NCBI GenBank assembly: GCA_900767815.1
Contig: CAAGAM010000195.1
Span: 62,001-126,000 of the forward strand
From: Clostridia bacterium
GTDB taxonomy: Bacteria; Bacillota; Clostridia; Christensenellales; Borkfalkiaceae
DNA length: 64,000 nt
Direction: 5' to 3'
The position numbers were made by a program, and so were the translations under genes. Shown here piece after piece: positions 44,808-52,981 of the stretch (the stretch's first letter is position 1; every line of letters begins with the position of its first letter). The notes beneath the pieces were generated by a model. The model did not search any database and was not told where the DNA came from. It saw only the letters and a program-made list of their open reading frames with translations.

Positions 44808-44885
44808 AAAAAGACCGCGACTATCCGGACGCTGTATACACTTGGATAAACCAAGAATATTAAGCATCCGAGCCGCAGTCTTTTT
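44808..44885. other. 78-nt long imperfect hairpin between nusB and asp23
   Basis: The outer arms AAAAAGACCGCG and CGCAGTCTTTTT, middle segments (ATCCG / CGGAT-like pairing in the same register) and an inner perfect CTTGG-ATAAA-CCAAG stem form one extended structure. The outer arms end in A5 and T5, so it can terminate transcription on either strand, most likely asp23 on the minus strand. The length is far beyond an ordinary terminator, so a stable small RNA is possible. Confidence 0.6.
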
Positions 44886-45237
44886 AAACGGCAGCGTTTT
44901 CGTCGGGGAAAATCACGCCGTTTACTTTAACGTCGATATTGCCGATTTTGTATTTAGACATAGCTTCTACGCTGTGTTTGATATTTCGCTGAATGTCGTA
45001 AGCGACGTCCGAAATTCCATAGCCGTAATACACGTCAACGGTAACCGCAACGTTTATAAGCCCGTTAACGCAATCGACTTTAATTCCGTCGGTACTCTTT
45101 CTTACCGTTCTTTTCCTATACTGAATGGCAACGCCTGCAACATCTTCTACGGCAAGCCTTACAATACCTTTCACTATGCCAATATTGTAAATAACCTTGC
45201 CTTTCTTTTCAGAACCGTTATCTTTGTAATCTGCCAC
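44884..45237 (-). CDS. Asp23/Gls24 family envelope stress protein
   Basis: A 117-residue Asp23-domain protein: GIVKGIVRLAVEDVAGV at the start, INVAVTVDVYYGYGI in the middle and NIKHSVEAM with IDVKVNGVIF at the end. Family members act in envelope homeostasis; the ortholog between spoIIIAH and nusB is YqhY in Bacillus, tied to fatty-acid synthesis control. GGTGG precedes the start. Its promoter region holds a perfect palindrome at the -10. Confidence 0.92.
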   Translation of the reverse strand: MADYKDNGSEKKGKVIYNIGIVKGIVRLAVEDVAGVAIQYRKRTVRKSTDGIKVDCVNGLINVAVTVDVYYGYGISDVAYDIQRNIKHSVEAMSKYKIGNIDVKVNGVIFPDENAAV

Positions 45238-45263
45238 CTTAAACCTCGGTTCGCCATACGGCG

Positions 45264-45286
45264 TATAATACTTTTTAAGTATTATA
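45264..45286 (-). promoter_or_regulatory. asp23 -10 box inside a perfect palindrome
   Basis: Minus strand TATAATACTT is followed by AAA and its exact complement AAGTATTATA. The TATAAT at 45286-45281 is a likely -10; the -35 is weak. Either a regulator binding over the start site or a start-proximal RNA hairpin is possible. Confidence 0.45.
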
Positions 45287-45370
45287 GCATATTTTTTTTG
45301 TTTTGAAAAGCGTTTTTATTAAATTATGCACATTTCACAATTTTTATTCAAAACAATCTTGTGTCTGAAT

Positions 45371-45847
45371 TCATGAAATTGCCTGAATATAAACGTTATC
45401 GGGCGTGGCGTTCACTTCGTTCGCGCAAATAGTATAAATCAAAATCGCGTCGTCCTGATCGAATTCGGCATCTTTAACTATAATGCTTACGTTATCCGAA
45501 CTCATTCCGATAGTTACGGCAACTTCGTCATATCCCTTTGCCTTGATGAGGTTTTCAAGCAGATTTTCCTGTTCCATGATTTTTGAAATTTTAAGCTTCA
45601 TGGCAAGAGCTTCGCTTTTCGTTTCGGTATTCTCGGTTTCGGACGCGAGGACTTCGTCTATCTGCGAGATCTGCTTGTTTCTCGAGCTGTTTCTCGTCGA
45701 TTTCACCTCTGTAAAGTAGCTCGCGGTCGGGCTTACGTTATCATTGCCCGCCGAAACGGCGTCGGCAAAGACGAAGTTGAGTACGGCTGTCGTTACGAGC
45801 AGCGCGATCATGCACGAAAGTACGATGATTTTTTTCTTTTTTGACAT
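45371..45847 (-). CDS. spoIIIAH: Stage III sporulation protein AH (SpoIIIAH)
   Basis: A 158-residue protein with one N-terminal membrane helix (about 6-28) and an extracytoplasmic ring-forming domain (about 95-158, VAVTIGMSSDNVSIIVKDAE). In the mother-cell membrane it pairs with forespore SpoIIQ to form the feeding channel. It is shorter than the Bacillus protein (218) because of a shorter linker. AAAGGAG precedes the ATG. It is the last gene of spoIIIA. Confidence 0.93.
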   Translation of the reverse strand: MSKKKKIIVLSCMIALLVTTAVLNFVFADAVSAGNDNVSPTASYFTEVKSTRNSSRNKQISQIDEVLASETENTETKSEALAMKLKISKIMEQENLLENLIKAKGYDEVAVTIGMSSDNVSIIVKDAEFDQDDAILIYTICANEVNATPDNVYIQAIS

Positions 45848-45886
45848 AGTTTGTATCTCCTTTTATTTTTTTTATTTAGGACTTGT

Positions 45887-46357
45887 TTACTGCGGCAAAA
45901 TTCTTATTTTGTCACAGGGAATATCCGTAACGGCCGTGACGGCGTCCAACACGTTCATTCTTACCGATAAATCGTCCGCGCCTTTACACACAACCAATAC
46001 GCCTGATATTCCGGGATATTTTTCTCCGATTTCTATCGGTTTTCCGCCTGCAAACACGGTGGAAGCGGTTATAGTCGTTTTTCCGTTTTCCGAAATTGAT
46101 TTTTCGTCTTTCTGATAAACTTTTTCAACCGCGCCGTTCACCGAAACGACGACTCTGACTTTTTTAACGCCTTCTATTCCCGATATGGCTTTTTCGAGTT
46201 TCGATTCGATTCTTCCGACATAAATTTCAGTTTCGCTCAATCCGCCTGTCGCGTCGTTCTTCCCGAACGAGACAAAGGCGACGGCGATAACCGCAATAAA
46301 AAGCAATGCGGCTATTATGTATTCCTTTTTGATTTTTTTAACGGACGGATTATCCAT
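45887..46357 (-). CDS. spoIIIAG: Stage III sporulation protein AG
   Basis: A 156-residue protein with a single N-terminal helix (about 11-32) and a ring-building motif domain (LEKAISGIEGVKKVRVVVSV) like other SpoIIIAG/secretin-type rings. It forms a large ring in the intermembrane channel. The ATG at 46357 gives MDNPSVKKIKKEY as in relatives and overlaps spoIIIAF by eight bases; an earlier in-frame start at 46399 lies deeper in spoIIIAF. Confidence 0.92.
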   Translation of the reverse strand: MDNPSVKKIKKEYIIAALLFIAVIAVAFVSFGKNDATGGLSETEIYVGRIESKLEKAISGIEGVKKVRVVVSVNGAVEKVYQKDEKSISENGKTTITASTVFAGGKPIEIGEKYPGISGVLVVCKGADDLSVRMNVLDAVTAVTDIPCDKIRILPQ

Positions 46358-46811
46358 AAACCACCACTTTACTCCGATCGACGCCGATTTTTTCGGCAAC
46401 GTAATCGGCGATTACGTTAATATTTATATGCGCGTTTTTTTCATCGAATACTAAATTGCTTAAATAAACCTCGGTTTTTTCAATTTCTTTGTTACATATT
46501 TCGACATTCACTTTCTCACATATCAGGTCGTTATCCTTAAGTAACGAAATAAAAGCCGATTCGTAGTAATTTTCAAGTTTGGAATCGACGTATTCGTTAA
46601 ATACCGACGTGCTTTTTTCCGTCGTTTCGCCTTTGAAGTTAAAACCGACAAAATCAAACGATATCCCGCCGAGCGCGTTTATAAAGCACAACGCCATCGC
46701 AAACGATAAAACACAGGTAGCGGCGGAAGTTATTTTGCCCTTCGGAAGGATTATCTGCACCACGGATATCAGAACGACGATTATAAACAACGATATCAGA
46801 TAAGTTTTCAT
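46350..46811 (-). CDS. spoIIIAF: Stage III sporulation protein AF
   Basis: A 153-residue protein with two N-terminal membrane helices (about 5-20 and 32-50) and a soluble ring-building domain (about 85-153). It belongs to the SpoIIIA channel complex. Position between AE and AG, size and topology identify it; sequence motifs in this family are weak. Its ATG follows the spoIIIAE stop by one base. Confidence 0.88.
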   Translation of the reverse strand: MKTYLISLFIIVVLISVVQIILPKGKITSAATCVLSFAMALCFINALGGISFDFVGFNFKGETTEKSTSVFNEYVDSKLENYYESAFISLLKDNDLICEKVNVEICNKEIEKTEVYLSNLVFDEKNAHININVIADYVAEKIGVDRSKVVVYG

Positions 46812-46812
46812 A

Positions 46813-47991
46813 TCAGTAAAGAATGTACTCCGCGCAACCGATTATCGCGATAAAAGTTATTATATACATGAAAGCTACGATAACAAGAGCGGCGACGACA
46901 TAATTTATCACGGTTATTCCCCCCGAGATGAATCCGCCCGTTCTGCCGTCCGAAAAAGGTTCGGTTACGGCGGATATAAGTTTTAAGCAAAACGTCAACA
47001 CAATCATCTCGACAATCGGAATAATCACGACCGAAAACACCGTTACGACGGCGAGCGTACCGAGCGCGTTTTTTATTATTGCCGCAGAAGCGATTATCAT
47101 ATTTAATCCGTCGCCGACTATTCCTCCGACAAGCGGAATAGTCGACCCGACCGTGTATTTCGCCGTTTTAAAGCCAAGCCCGTCCAAAGCTCTCGCATTG
47201 ATCCCGTTAAGACCTAAAAAAAGAGAAAACACGGTTGCGAAAAGCCCGATTCCCCATTTCAGAAAAGTTTCTAAAAATCCTGATAAATTCTTTAATTTTA
47301 TATTTCGATTCAAATTCGATACAACCGAAATAATAAGCATGAAAACAACCGTCGGGAAAAAGACGTTTTTAACGATCGAAATAACCGTGTTCGAAATAAA
47401 AAGCGCGGCGGGCGTTACCGACGTTGCGGCATTTTCCGCTCCGCATGCGATAGTTAACGTCATAAGAATCGGATAAACTGCTTCGGTTACTCCCGAAATT
47501 TTATCAAGTACGGCTTCGGCTTTCGATATCGTACCGTAAACAACCCCCGTTATAATACAGATAATTACCGTGTATATCGCAAAATTGCCGAGTTCGCAAA
47601 CGTCGTTGTTTCCGTCCGGCGCAATCAATTTCAGCAAAGAAAGGAAAACAATGAGTGCGAAGAGGGAAATAAACGTCGGCAACTGCTCTTTTACTCCCGC
47701 GAACAACAACGAAAAAATATATTCCGTCACTGTTTTATAATCCGCGGCTTTTCCGTTTAAACAGGATTTTATAAACCCGACCGCTCCGCCGCTTTCCGCG
47801 AACGGAGAGATCAATTCCGTAAGATACGCGTCGAGAGATTCGATTTCGAGTTTATCGATAAGTTCATCGGTTACGCTTTCGGTATTTTGTTCCGGATATT
47901 CTTTCCCCTCCGCGTTCGCAGTGACGTAATTTGTCGGAAAATAGACGATAAATAAAGCGATTATAAATAAAATTACGATTCTGTTTTTCAT
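46813..47991 (-). CDS. spoIIIAE: Stage III sporulation protein AE
   Basis: A 392-residue polytopic membrane protein. A signal-like N-terminal helix is followed by an extracytoplasmic stretch and about seven helices, with the family segments GGIVGDGLNMI and KWGIGLFATVFSLFLGLNGI. It resembles channel or permease proteins and forms the membrane core of the spoIIIA apparatus. It overlaps spoIIIAD by four bases. Confidence 0.93.
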   Translation of the reverse strand: MKNRIVILFIIALFIVYFPTNYVTANAEGKEYPEQNTESVTDELIDKLEIESLDAYLTELISPFAESGGAVGFIKSCLNGKAADYKTVTEYIFSLLFAGVKEQLPTFISLFALIVFLSLLKLIAPDGNNDVCELGNFAIYTVIICIITGVVYGTISKAEAVLDKISGVTEAVYPILMTLTIACGAENAATSVTPAALFISNTVISIVKNVFFPTVVFMLIISVVSNLNRNIKLKNLSGFLETFLKWGIGLFATVFSLFLGLNGINARALDGLGFKTAKYTVGSTIPLVGGIVGDGLNMIIASAAIIKNALGTLAVVTVFSVVIIPIVEMIVLTFCLKLISAVTEPFSDGRTGGFISGGITVINYVVAALVIVAFMYIITFIAIIGCAEYILY

Positions 47992-48371
47992 ATCAAAGAG
48001 ACAACGAAATCAATCATGTTTTTAATAAGCGGAATGGCAAGAGATACCATAATGAGTTTACCCGCAAACTGAATTTTGTTTGCAAGCGAGGTTTGTCCGA
48101 AATCTGCGGCGACGCTTGACGAAAACTCGATCAGATACGATATTGCTATTATTTTTAAAACAAGTTTGAAAACAGAATTATCTATTCCCCCTGTTTTTGC
48201 GACCTCTTCAAAAAAAACGATAAACTCTTTTATATACGAAACCGATATAAGTAAAATCAGAATTCCGCTTGCAACGCCGACGATAACGGCAAGTTCCGCG
48301 TTGACGCTTTTCAGGTATACGATAAGAATAACCGATATAATTCCGATCGCGGCAATTTTATAGATTTCCAT
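47988..48371 (-). CDS. spoIIIAD: Stage III sporulation protein AD
   Basis: A 127-residue membrane protein with four hydrophobic helices and the family stretch VFKLVLKIIAISYLIEFSS. It works with SpoIIIAC and SpoIIIAE in the mother-cell part of the channel. It overlaps spoIIIAC by one base and spoIIIAE by four. Confidence 0.92.
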   Translation of the reverse strand: MEIYKIAAIGIISVILIVYLKSVNAELAVIVGVASGILILLISVSYIKEFIVFFEEVAKTGGIDNSVFKLVLKIIAISYLIEFSSSVAADFGQTSLANKIQFAGKLIMVSLAIPLIKNMIDFVVSLI

Positions 48372-48568
48372 CAGTATAAATCGAAAATATCCTTTATAGA
48401 CGTAAATAAATTACTTATCATACTTATAACGAGCGTCAACGCGATGACAAGACCCGCCAGAGCGACAAGCGTTGCGATGTCGTCGTTGCCCGATTTTTTT
48501 AAAATCTGACAGATTACCGTTATAAGGATTCCTATTGCCGCCAACTTAAAAATAATATCTATACTCAT
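48371..48568 (-). CDS. spoIIIAC: Stage III sporulation protein AC
   Basis: A 65-residue protein of two membrane helices, MSIDIIFKLAAIGILITVIC onward, matching SpoIIIAC size and topology. An in-frame GTG at 48580 overlaps the spoIIIAB stop (GTGA) and could be the coupled start, giving 69 residues. The ATG at 48568 matches the family N-terminus better. Confidence 0.9.
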   Translation of the reverse strand: MSIDIIFKLAAIGILITVICQILKKSGNDDIATLVALAGLVIALTLVISMISNLFTSIKDIFDLY

Positions 48569-48576
48569 ATTTTTTC

Positions 48577-49059
48577 TCACAATATAAGGACAAAAATTAT
48601 AAGTCCGAAGCTTAGCCCCAGCTTTCCGCCCATATTCTTATATTTCTTTAATTCGATTCGACACTGTTCAAGTTCGTCCGAAATTATTTTTTCGTTATAT
48701 ACGATATATTTTTCTTCCGCATCGGAATCGTTTTTCCCTATTTCCCCGAAATAACTTATCAATCTTTGCTTCTGCTCGTCCGTTAAAAATGCAGGCAAAC
48801 AAGCGGAATAATCAACTTTGTTTCCCCTTTCTCCTTGTTGCAAAGCCTCATACAAATCGAAAAAGGTCGCGCGGTATTTTTCATTGTCGATTATATCGCA
48901 TACGCTTTCCCTTCTGAATGCAAGGTTTCTTTTCAAATCGGCGTTCAGGTCGGATAACAACATGTAAAATTCAACTCTTTTTTTATAAACGTCGGAACAT
49001 TTTGCACCTATCGATACCGACAGAATAACAACTATCGCTCCGATTATCGCTTTCAACAT
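48577..49059 (-). CDS. spoIIIAB: Stage III sporulation protein AB
   Basis: A 160-residue protein with helices at both ends (about 1-20 and 145-160) and a helical middle, resembling GspF-type platform proteins: MLKAIIGAIVVILSVSIGAK, then YMLLSDLNADLKRNLAF. It is thought to link the SpoIIIAA ATPase to the channel. It overlaps spoIIIAA by seven bases. Confidence 0.91.
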   Translation of the reverse strand: MLKAIIGAIVVILSVSIGAKCSDVYKKRVEFYMLLSDLNADLKRNLAFRRESVCDIIDNEKYRATFFDLYEALQQGERGNKVDYSACLPAFLTDEQKQRLISYFGEIGKNDSDAEEKYIVYNEKIISDELEQCRIELKKYKNMGGKLGLSFGLIIFVLIL

Positions 49060-49904
49060 TTTTCACCTTTATCGTTATAAACTTCGATTTCTCCGCCATA
49101 TTTCAGATTTACAAAACAATCAAATACACCGATTTTAAAAATATCAGTAAATATCGGCTTTTTTAAAAGGTTTTTCAGGCTGTCGGAATGAACGGACGCC
49201 AGAGTTTTTACTCCCGAATGCGAAGCGAACGAACACGAAGACAAATCTTCCGCAGTCATCAGCTCGTCGCAGATTATCACATTCGGATTCAACGATCTTA
49301 CGCCTACCCGAAAACCGAACGACTTATCGGCATACTTCATCACGTCAGAATTTTTTCCGAGATAAAATTTCCCGCTTGCGGAAAACTCGTCTCTCTCGTC
49401 GATAAACAATACGTTAAGCCCGAGTTTATCCGAATACAATCTGCCAAGGTCTCTTAAAAAAGTCGTTTTGCCCTGAGACGGCGGAGATATAACGAGAACG
49501 CTTTTGGGTTTATCGCAATACTTTTCGAAAAAAGGAAGAGCCAACCCCGAAACGTCATTGGGAAACCTCACGCACAAAGACGTTATGTTTTTTATTGTTA
49601 CGACGCCCTTTTCGTTTTTCACGACGTCTCCGCATAACCCGACGCGTTCCCCGTCGCATGAAGTAATATATCCTTGTTTTATGCATTCTTCTTTGCCGAA
49701 TACCGAATGGTTGCATAGATTCATAAACACGTATTCAATCGACTTTTCGGTGTAAACGTCGTTTAAAAATTTTCTTTTTCTCTCTCCTTCATCGGTAGAA
49801 TACCGAACGCATATCGGGTTCCCGACCCGAATTCGCAACTCCTCTATTCTTCCTCGGATTTTCAAAAGCTCATCGACGTCGCGACGCGGCAAAAAATTCA
49901 ACAT
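49053..49904 (-). CDS. spoIIIAA: Stage III sporulation protein AA (channel ATPase)
   Basis: A 283-residue secretion-type ATPase. Walker A reads SPPSQGKTT (about 157-165), with Ser at the first Gly position; Walker B-like VIICDELMT and LASVHS follow. It powers the SpoIIIA apparatus in the mother cell. It is slightly shorter than the Bacillus protein (307). It is first gene of the eight-gene spoIIIA operon, all in conserved order with overlaps. A sigma-E-like -10 lies about 30 bases upstream. Confidence 0.93.
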   Translation of the reverse strand: MLNFLPRRDVDELLKIRGRIEELRIRVGNPICVRYSTDEGERKRKFLNDVYTEKSIEYVFMNLCNHSVFGKEECIKQGYITSCDGERVGLCGDVVKNEKGVVTIKNITSLCVRFPNDVSGLALPFFEKYCDKPKSVLVISPPSQGKTTFLRDLGRLYSDKLGLNVLFIDERDEFSASGKFYLGKNSDVMKYADKSFGFRVGVRSLNPNVIICDELMTAEDLSSCSFASHSGVKTLASVHSDSLKNLLKKPIFTDIFKIGVFDCFVNLKYGGEIEVYNDKGEKC

Positions 49905-49933
49905 AACATACCGTATATACTTGTCCTATCATA

Positions 49934-49962
49934 TATGTATGCCGTTTTAAAAAAAATAGAAC
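49934..49962 (-). promoter_or_regulatory. Possible sigma-E promoter of the spoIIIA operon
   Basis: Minus strand CATACATA (49941-49934) fits the sigma-E -10 (CATACAnT), with TTCTATTTT about 13-15 bases upstream as a weak -35. Mother-cell sigma-E control is the known mode for spoIIIA. Confidence 0.4.
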
Positions 49963-49988
49963 AAAAAAAGCCGCGACGAATCGCGACT
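49961..49988 (-). terminator. Terminator of trmB
   Basis: Minus strand AAGTCGCGA and TCGCGGCTT pair around TTCG (one G-U), followed by seven T residues. Confidence 0.9.
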
Positions 49989-50003
49989 TAAAAAAATCTT
50001 TTA

Positions 50004-50675
50004 TTAACGAAGATATGCTTCGAGTTTGTATATCGGTTTTCCTTCGGCTACAAACATCTTCTCGTATTCCGTTTCTATGTTATCCGTTAAATCCCCCGCG
50101 TGCAGGTCGAGAGTGATGTTTTTTAAAATAAAGCCGTTTTCCGAAAGCGACTGAAGCGAAAACTCGAAAAAACCCCTGTTGTCCGTTTTAAGACGTATCT
50201 CTCCGCCTTTAATAAGAAGCTTTTTATATATATCGAGATATCTGAAATACGTCAGACGTCTGTTTCTGTAAGTGTATTTTGGATACGGACAGGAAAAATT
50301 TAAAAATATTCTCGATATCGAGTGTTCGCCGAGATAATATAAAAGATTTTCGGCGGCAACGTTCATAAATCTGAGATTTTTCGGCTTTTCTCTGTCTGCC
50401 TTTTCGCAAGCTTCGATAATAACGTTGCTTATTTTTTCGACGGCGATAAAATTGATTTCGGGATATTTTTCGGCGATTTTAAAAGCAAAACCGCCTTTTC
50501 CGCACCCGATTTCGAGCATTACGGGGTTATCGTTCCCGAATACTTTCTTTAAATCGATTATATCGTATTTCTCTTGCTCCGGCTTTTTATAAAAATCACA
50601 GCCTTCCGTTATCAATAAATGTTCGCCGCACTCCGTTATACGCTCGTCGAGTCGGCTTTTTCTTCTCATACGCAT
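50004..50675 (-). CDS. trmB: tRNA (guanine-N7)-methyltransferase TrmB
   Basis: A 223-residue SAM enzyme: MLEIGCGKGGFAFKIAEKYP is the SAM motif, FIAVEKISNVI the next acidic loop, and ISRIFLNFSCPYPK matches the family NFSDPWPK region with Asp and Trp replaced by Cys and Tyr. The family methylates G46 of tRNA. The altered motif is unusual but occurs in divergent clostridial members. The ATG sits six bases after a consensus -10 with no ribosome-binding site, so the mRNA may be leaderless. Confidence 0.9.
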   Translation of the reverse strand: MRMRRKSRLDERITECGEHLLITEGCDFYKKPEQEKYDIIDLKKVFGNDNPVMLEIGCGKGGFAFKIAEKYPEINFIAVEKISNVIIEACEKADREKPKNLRFMNVAAENLLYYLGEHSISRIFLNFSCPYPKYTYRNRRLTYFRYLDIYKKLLIKGGEIRLKTDNRGFFEFSLQSLSENGFILKNITLDLHAGDLTDNIETEYEKMFVAEGKPIYKLEAYLR

Positions 50676-50681
50676 ATATTT

Positions 50682-50711
50682 ATTATATTACTACAGCAAC
50701 GTACTTGTCAA
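50682..50711 (-). promoter_or_regulatory. Sigma-A promoter directly upstream of trmB
   Basis: Minus strand TTGACA (50711-50706), 18-base spacer, TATAAT (50687-50682). The -10 ends only six bases before the trmB ATG, placing the transcription start at or next to the start codon. Confidence 0.75.
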
Positions 50712-50717
50712 GGATAA

Positions 50718-51440
50718 TCAAATCTGTTTTTTGAACGATTCGATTATTTTGTTCTCTATTCTCGAAATCTGAACTTGGGAAACCCCTAACGCTTCGGCAA
50801 TTTCACTTTGAGTATTGTCTCTGTAATATCTCATTATTATTATCTTTTTTTCTCTCGGAGGAAGCCTTTCGATCATGCTTTTTAAAAGTATTTTATCGAT
50901 CATATCGTCTTCTCTCTCGTCGGAAGGAATCCTGTCGATCAGCTCCGTTTTTTTGTCGTCGCCGTTATCGACGGACGAATCGTATAAAGAAAGCGGGATT
51001 TTCGAGCTGTCAAGGGCGAGTATGACGTCCTCTCTTTCGATTGAAAGCGCGGCGGATATTTCCTCGACGGAAGGCGTTTCGCCGTTTCTGCCGCTGTAAT
51101 CCTCCACAAATCTGTTTATTTTAGCCGCCTGCGATTTTATTATTCTTGAAACTTTTATACTTCCGTCGTCGCGCAAAAATCTCTTCACTTCGCCGAGAAT
51201 CATAGGTACGGCATATGTCGAAAAGACAACCCCGAATTTTTCGTCGAAATTCTTTATCGCTTTTAAAAAACCCACGCATCCGAGCTGATAAAGATCGTCG
51301 TATTCGACGCCTTTATTCTTAAATCTGCGGATAATACTCTTTATTAAAAGCGAATTGTTTTCAAGCAATATTGCGGCGGCTTCTTTGTCGCCTTTTTTAG
51401 CTTTTCGTAAGTAATAAACGGTCTTTTCCGCATCAAGCAT
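50718..51440 (-). CDS. sigF: RNA polymerase forespore sigma factor sigma-F
   Basis: A 240-residue sigma-70 family protein with region 2 (YDDLYQLGCVGFLKAIKNFD), region 3 and region 4 (QSEIAEALGVSQVQISRIE). It directs the first forespore transcription programme. The order spoIIAA-spoIIAB-sigF is the standard operon. GGGAG precedes the ATG. The C-terminus ends at KKQI just before the trmB promoter. Confidence 0.95.
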   Translation of the reverse strand: MLDAEKTVYYLRKAKKGDKEAAAILLENNSLLIKSIIRRFKNKGVEYDDLYQLGCVGFLKAIKNFDEKFGVVFSTYAVPMILGEVKRFLRDDGSIKVSRIIKSQAAKINRFVEDYSGRNGETPSVEEISAALSIEREDVILALDSSKIPLSLYDSSVDNGDDKKTELIDRIPSDEREDDMIDKILLKSMIERLPPREKKIIIMRYYRDNTQSEIAEALGVSQVQISRIENKIIESFKKQI

Positions 51441-51455
51441 GACAAAACTCCCTTT

Positions 51456-51881
51456 TCAGGCAACCGAAGTTATCTTCTTTGTCATATCGACGACCGTGCC
51501 GACGTTCTGCCCGGAAACGACTTTAACCTCGTCCATAAACGTTTTGATTATGGTAAAGCCCATTCCCGAACGCTCCTCGTCGGGTTTCGTTGTATAAAAC
51601 GGCTCTAAAGCCGCTTCCAGGTCGTCAATACCCACTCCGCTGTCCGAAATAACGATATGTACGTTGTCGTCGTCGATTTCGGCAAGCATCGTCACCTCCC
51701 CCACGGTGTCCGGGTAACCGTGAACGATAGCGTTGGTCACCGCTTCGGACACTGCCGTTTTTATATCGGTAAGTTCTGCGATATTGGGATTAAGCGGAAG
51801 CAAAAAAGAAGCGATAACGTTTCTTGCAAAGCTTTCGTTTTCCGAAAACGAATCAAATTTTAATTCCATTCTATTTTTCAT
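51456..51881 (-). CDS. spoIIAB: Anti-sigma-F factor SpoIIAB (serine kinase)
   Basis: A 141-residue GHKL kinase: MKNRMELKFDSFSENESFAR at the start, VSEAVTNAIVHGYP (N box), ISDSGVGIDDLE (G1) and RSGMGFTIIKTFMD (G2). It binds sigma-F and phosphorylates SpoIIAA. GGAGC precedes the start. It lies 15 bases before sigF in the classic three-gene switch. Confidence 0.96.
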   Translation of the reverse strand: MKNRMELKFDSFSENESFARNVIASFLLPLNPNIAELTDIKTAVSEAVTNAIVHGYPDTVGEVTMLAEIDDDNVHIVISDSGVGIDDLEAALEPFYTTKPDEERSGMGFTIIKTFMDEVKVVSGQNVGTVVDMTKKITSVA

Positions 51882-51898
51882 TATATTTATGCTCCGTA

Positions 51899-52207
51899 TT
51901 ATATTTTAGGCATTATTTCGTAAATACCGGATATTTGCAGTATTTTATTTATACTGACGCTCGGGCTTTGAATGTAAACGGGAATTCCTATTTTTTTAAG
52001 CAATTTGTATCTTCCGAGCAACACTCCTATCCCCGTACTGTCCATAAAAGTCGTTTTCGAAAAATTGAAAATAACGCATTTTATATTTTCAGAAGCCGCG
52101 ACGGCGTTTTCAATTTCCGCTTTGACAAATCTTGCCGTATATTCGTCGAGTTCACCGCTTAAATATATGTAAAGCTTTCCTTTTGACTCAGCGTATTTAA
52201 TTTCCAT
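51899..52207 (-). CDS. spoIIAA: Anti-anti-sigma factor SpoIIAA
   Basis: A 102-residue STAS-domain protein. The loop IFNFSKTTFMDSTGIGVLLG carries the phosphorylatable Ser in DSTGIG. Dephosphorylated by SpoIIE in the forespore, it frees sigma-F from SpoIIAB. GAGGTG precedes the ATG. It is first gene of the spoIIA operon; a Spo0A-like box lies about 58 bases upstream. Confidence 0.95.
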   Translation of the reverse strand: MEIKYAESKGKLYIYLSGELDEYTARFVKAEIENAVAASENIKCVIFNFSKTTFMDSTGIGVLLGRYKLLKKIGIPVYIQSPSVSINKILQISGIYEIMPKI

Positions 52208-52264
52208 AGTTCACCTCACGACAAAAATATTAGCATATATAAAGGTAAATATTTTATCCCGTTT

Positions 52265-52271
52265 TGTCGAA
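52265..52271. promoter_or_regulatory. Possible Spo0A box upstream of spoIIA
   Basis: TGTCGAA, an exact match to the core Spo0A box, 58-64 bases before the spoIIAA start. spoIIA is a known Spo0A-activated operon in Bacillus. A seven-base match alone is weak. Confidence 0.4.
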
Positions 52272-52300
52272 TCCGAAGTTATTTTGAAGTTTTAGCCCAT

Positions 52301-52328
52301 AAAAAAAATCGCCTTACGGCGACTTTTT
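52301..52328 (-). terminator. Terminator of the rubrerythrin gene
   Basis: Minus strand GTCGCC-GTAA-GGCGAT stem followed by eight T residues, just after the rubrerythrin stop. Confidence 0.85.
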
Positions 52329-52337
52329 AAATTTTTA

Positions 52338-52880
52338 TCAGTAATTTTCTGCGTTAATCTCGAAATAGCTCTGAGGATGATTACATGTGGGGCAAATTTC
52401 AGGAGCTTTCTCTCCGACAACGATATGTCCGCAATTTCTGCATTCCCAGACCTTTACGGAACTTTTTTCAAAAACTTCGTTATTTTCTATGTTTTTCAAT
52501 AAAGCGCGATATCTCTCTTCGTGATGTTTTTCAATCTTCGCGACAAGTTTGAATTTAGCGGCAAGCTCATGAAATCCTTCTTCATCGGCTGTCTTAGCAA
52601 AATCTTCGTACATATCAGTCCATTCGTAATTCTCACCGTCTGCCGCATCCAAAAGATTTTCAGCTGTCGTGCCTATTCCTTTCAATTCCTTAAACCATAA
52701 TTTTGCATGTTCTTTTTCGTTTTCCGCCGTCTTTAAAAATAATGCGGACATTTGTTCATACCCTTCCTTTTTGGCAACAGACGCGAAATATGTATATTTA
52801 TTCCTTGCCTGGCTCTCACCTGCAAAAGCAGCTTCGAGATTCTTTTCGGTTTGAGTTCCCTTGTATTTTGTTTCTTTCAT
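52338..52880 (-). CDS. rbr: Rubrerythrin
   Basis: A 180-residue non-haem iron protein. The N-terminal ferritin-like domain has the di-iron ligands in [16 protein letters not shown] and [10 protein letters not shown], with a second Glu/His set in [11 protein letters not shown]. The C-terminal rubredoxin domain has WECRNCGHI and CPTCNHP (two CxxC). It reduces hydrogen peroxide in anaerobes. It has its own consensus promoter and terminator. Confidence 0.97.
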   Translation of the reverse strand: MKETKYKGTQTEKNLEAAFAGESQARNKYTYFASVAKKEGYEQMSALFLKTAENEKEHAKLWFKELKGIGTTAENLLDAADGENYEWTDMYEDFAKTADEEGFHELAAKFKLVAKIEKHHEERYRALLKNIENNEVFEKSSVKVWECRNCGHIVVGEKAPEICPTCNHPQSYFEINAENY

Positions 52881-52909
52881 AGATTTAACCTCCGATTATT
52901 CTTATTGAT

Positions 52910-52938
52910 ATTATATCTCATTTACTATTATATGTCAA
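52910..52938 (-). promoter_or_regulatory. Sigma-A promoter of rubrerythrin
   Basis: Minus strand TTGACA (52938-52933), 17-base spacer, TATAAT (52915-52910). Both hexamers are full consensus. Confidence 0.88.
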
Positions 52939-52981
52939 ATAAAAATGTATTATAAATAAAGTTTAAAACGCAATAAAACAG

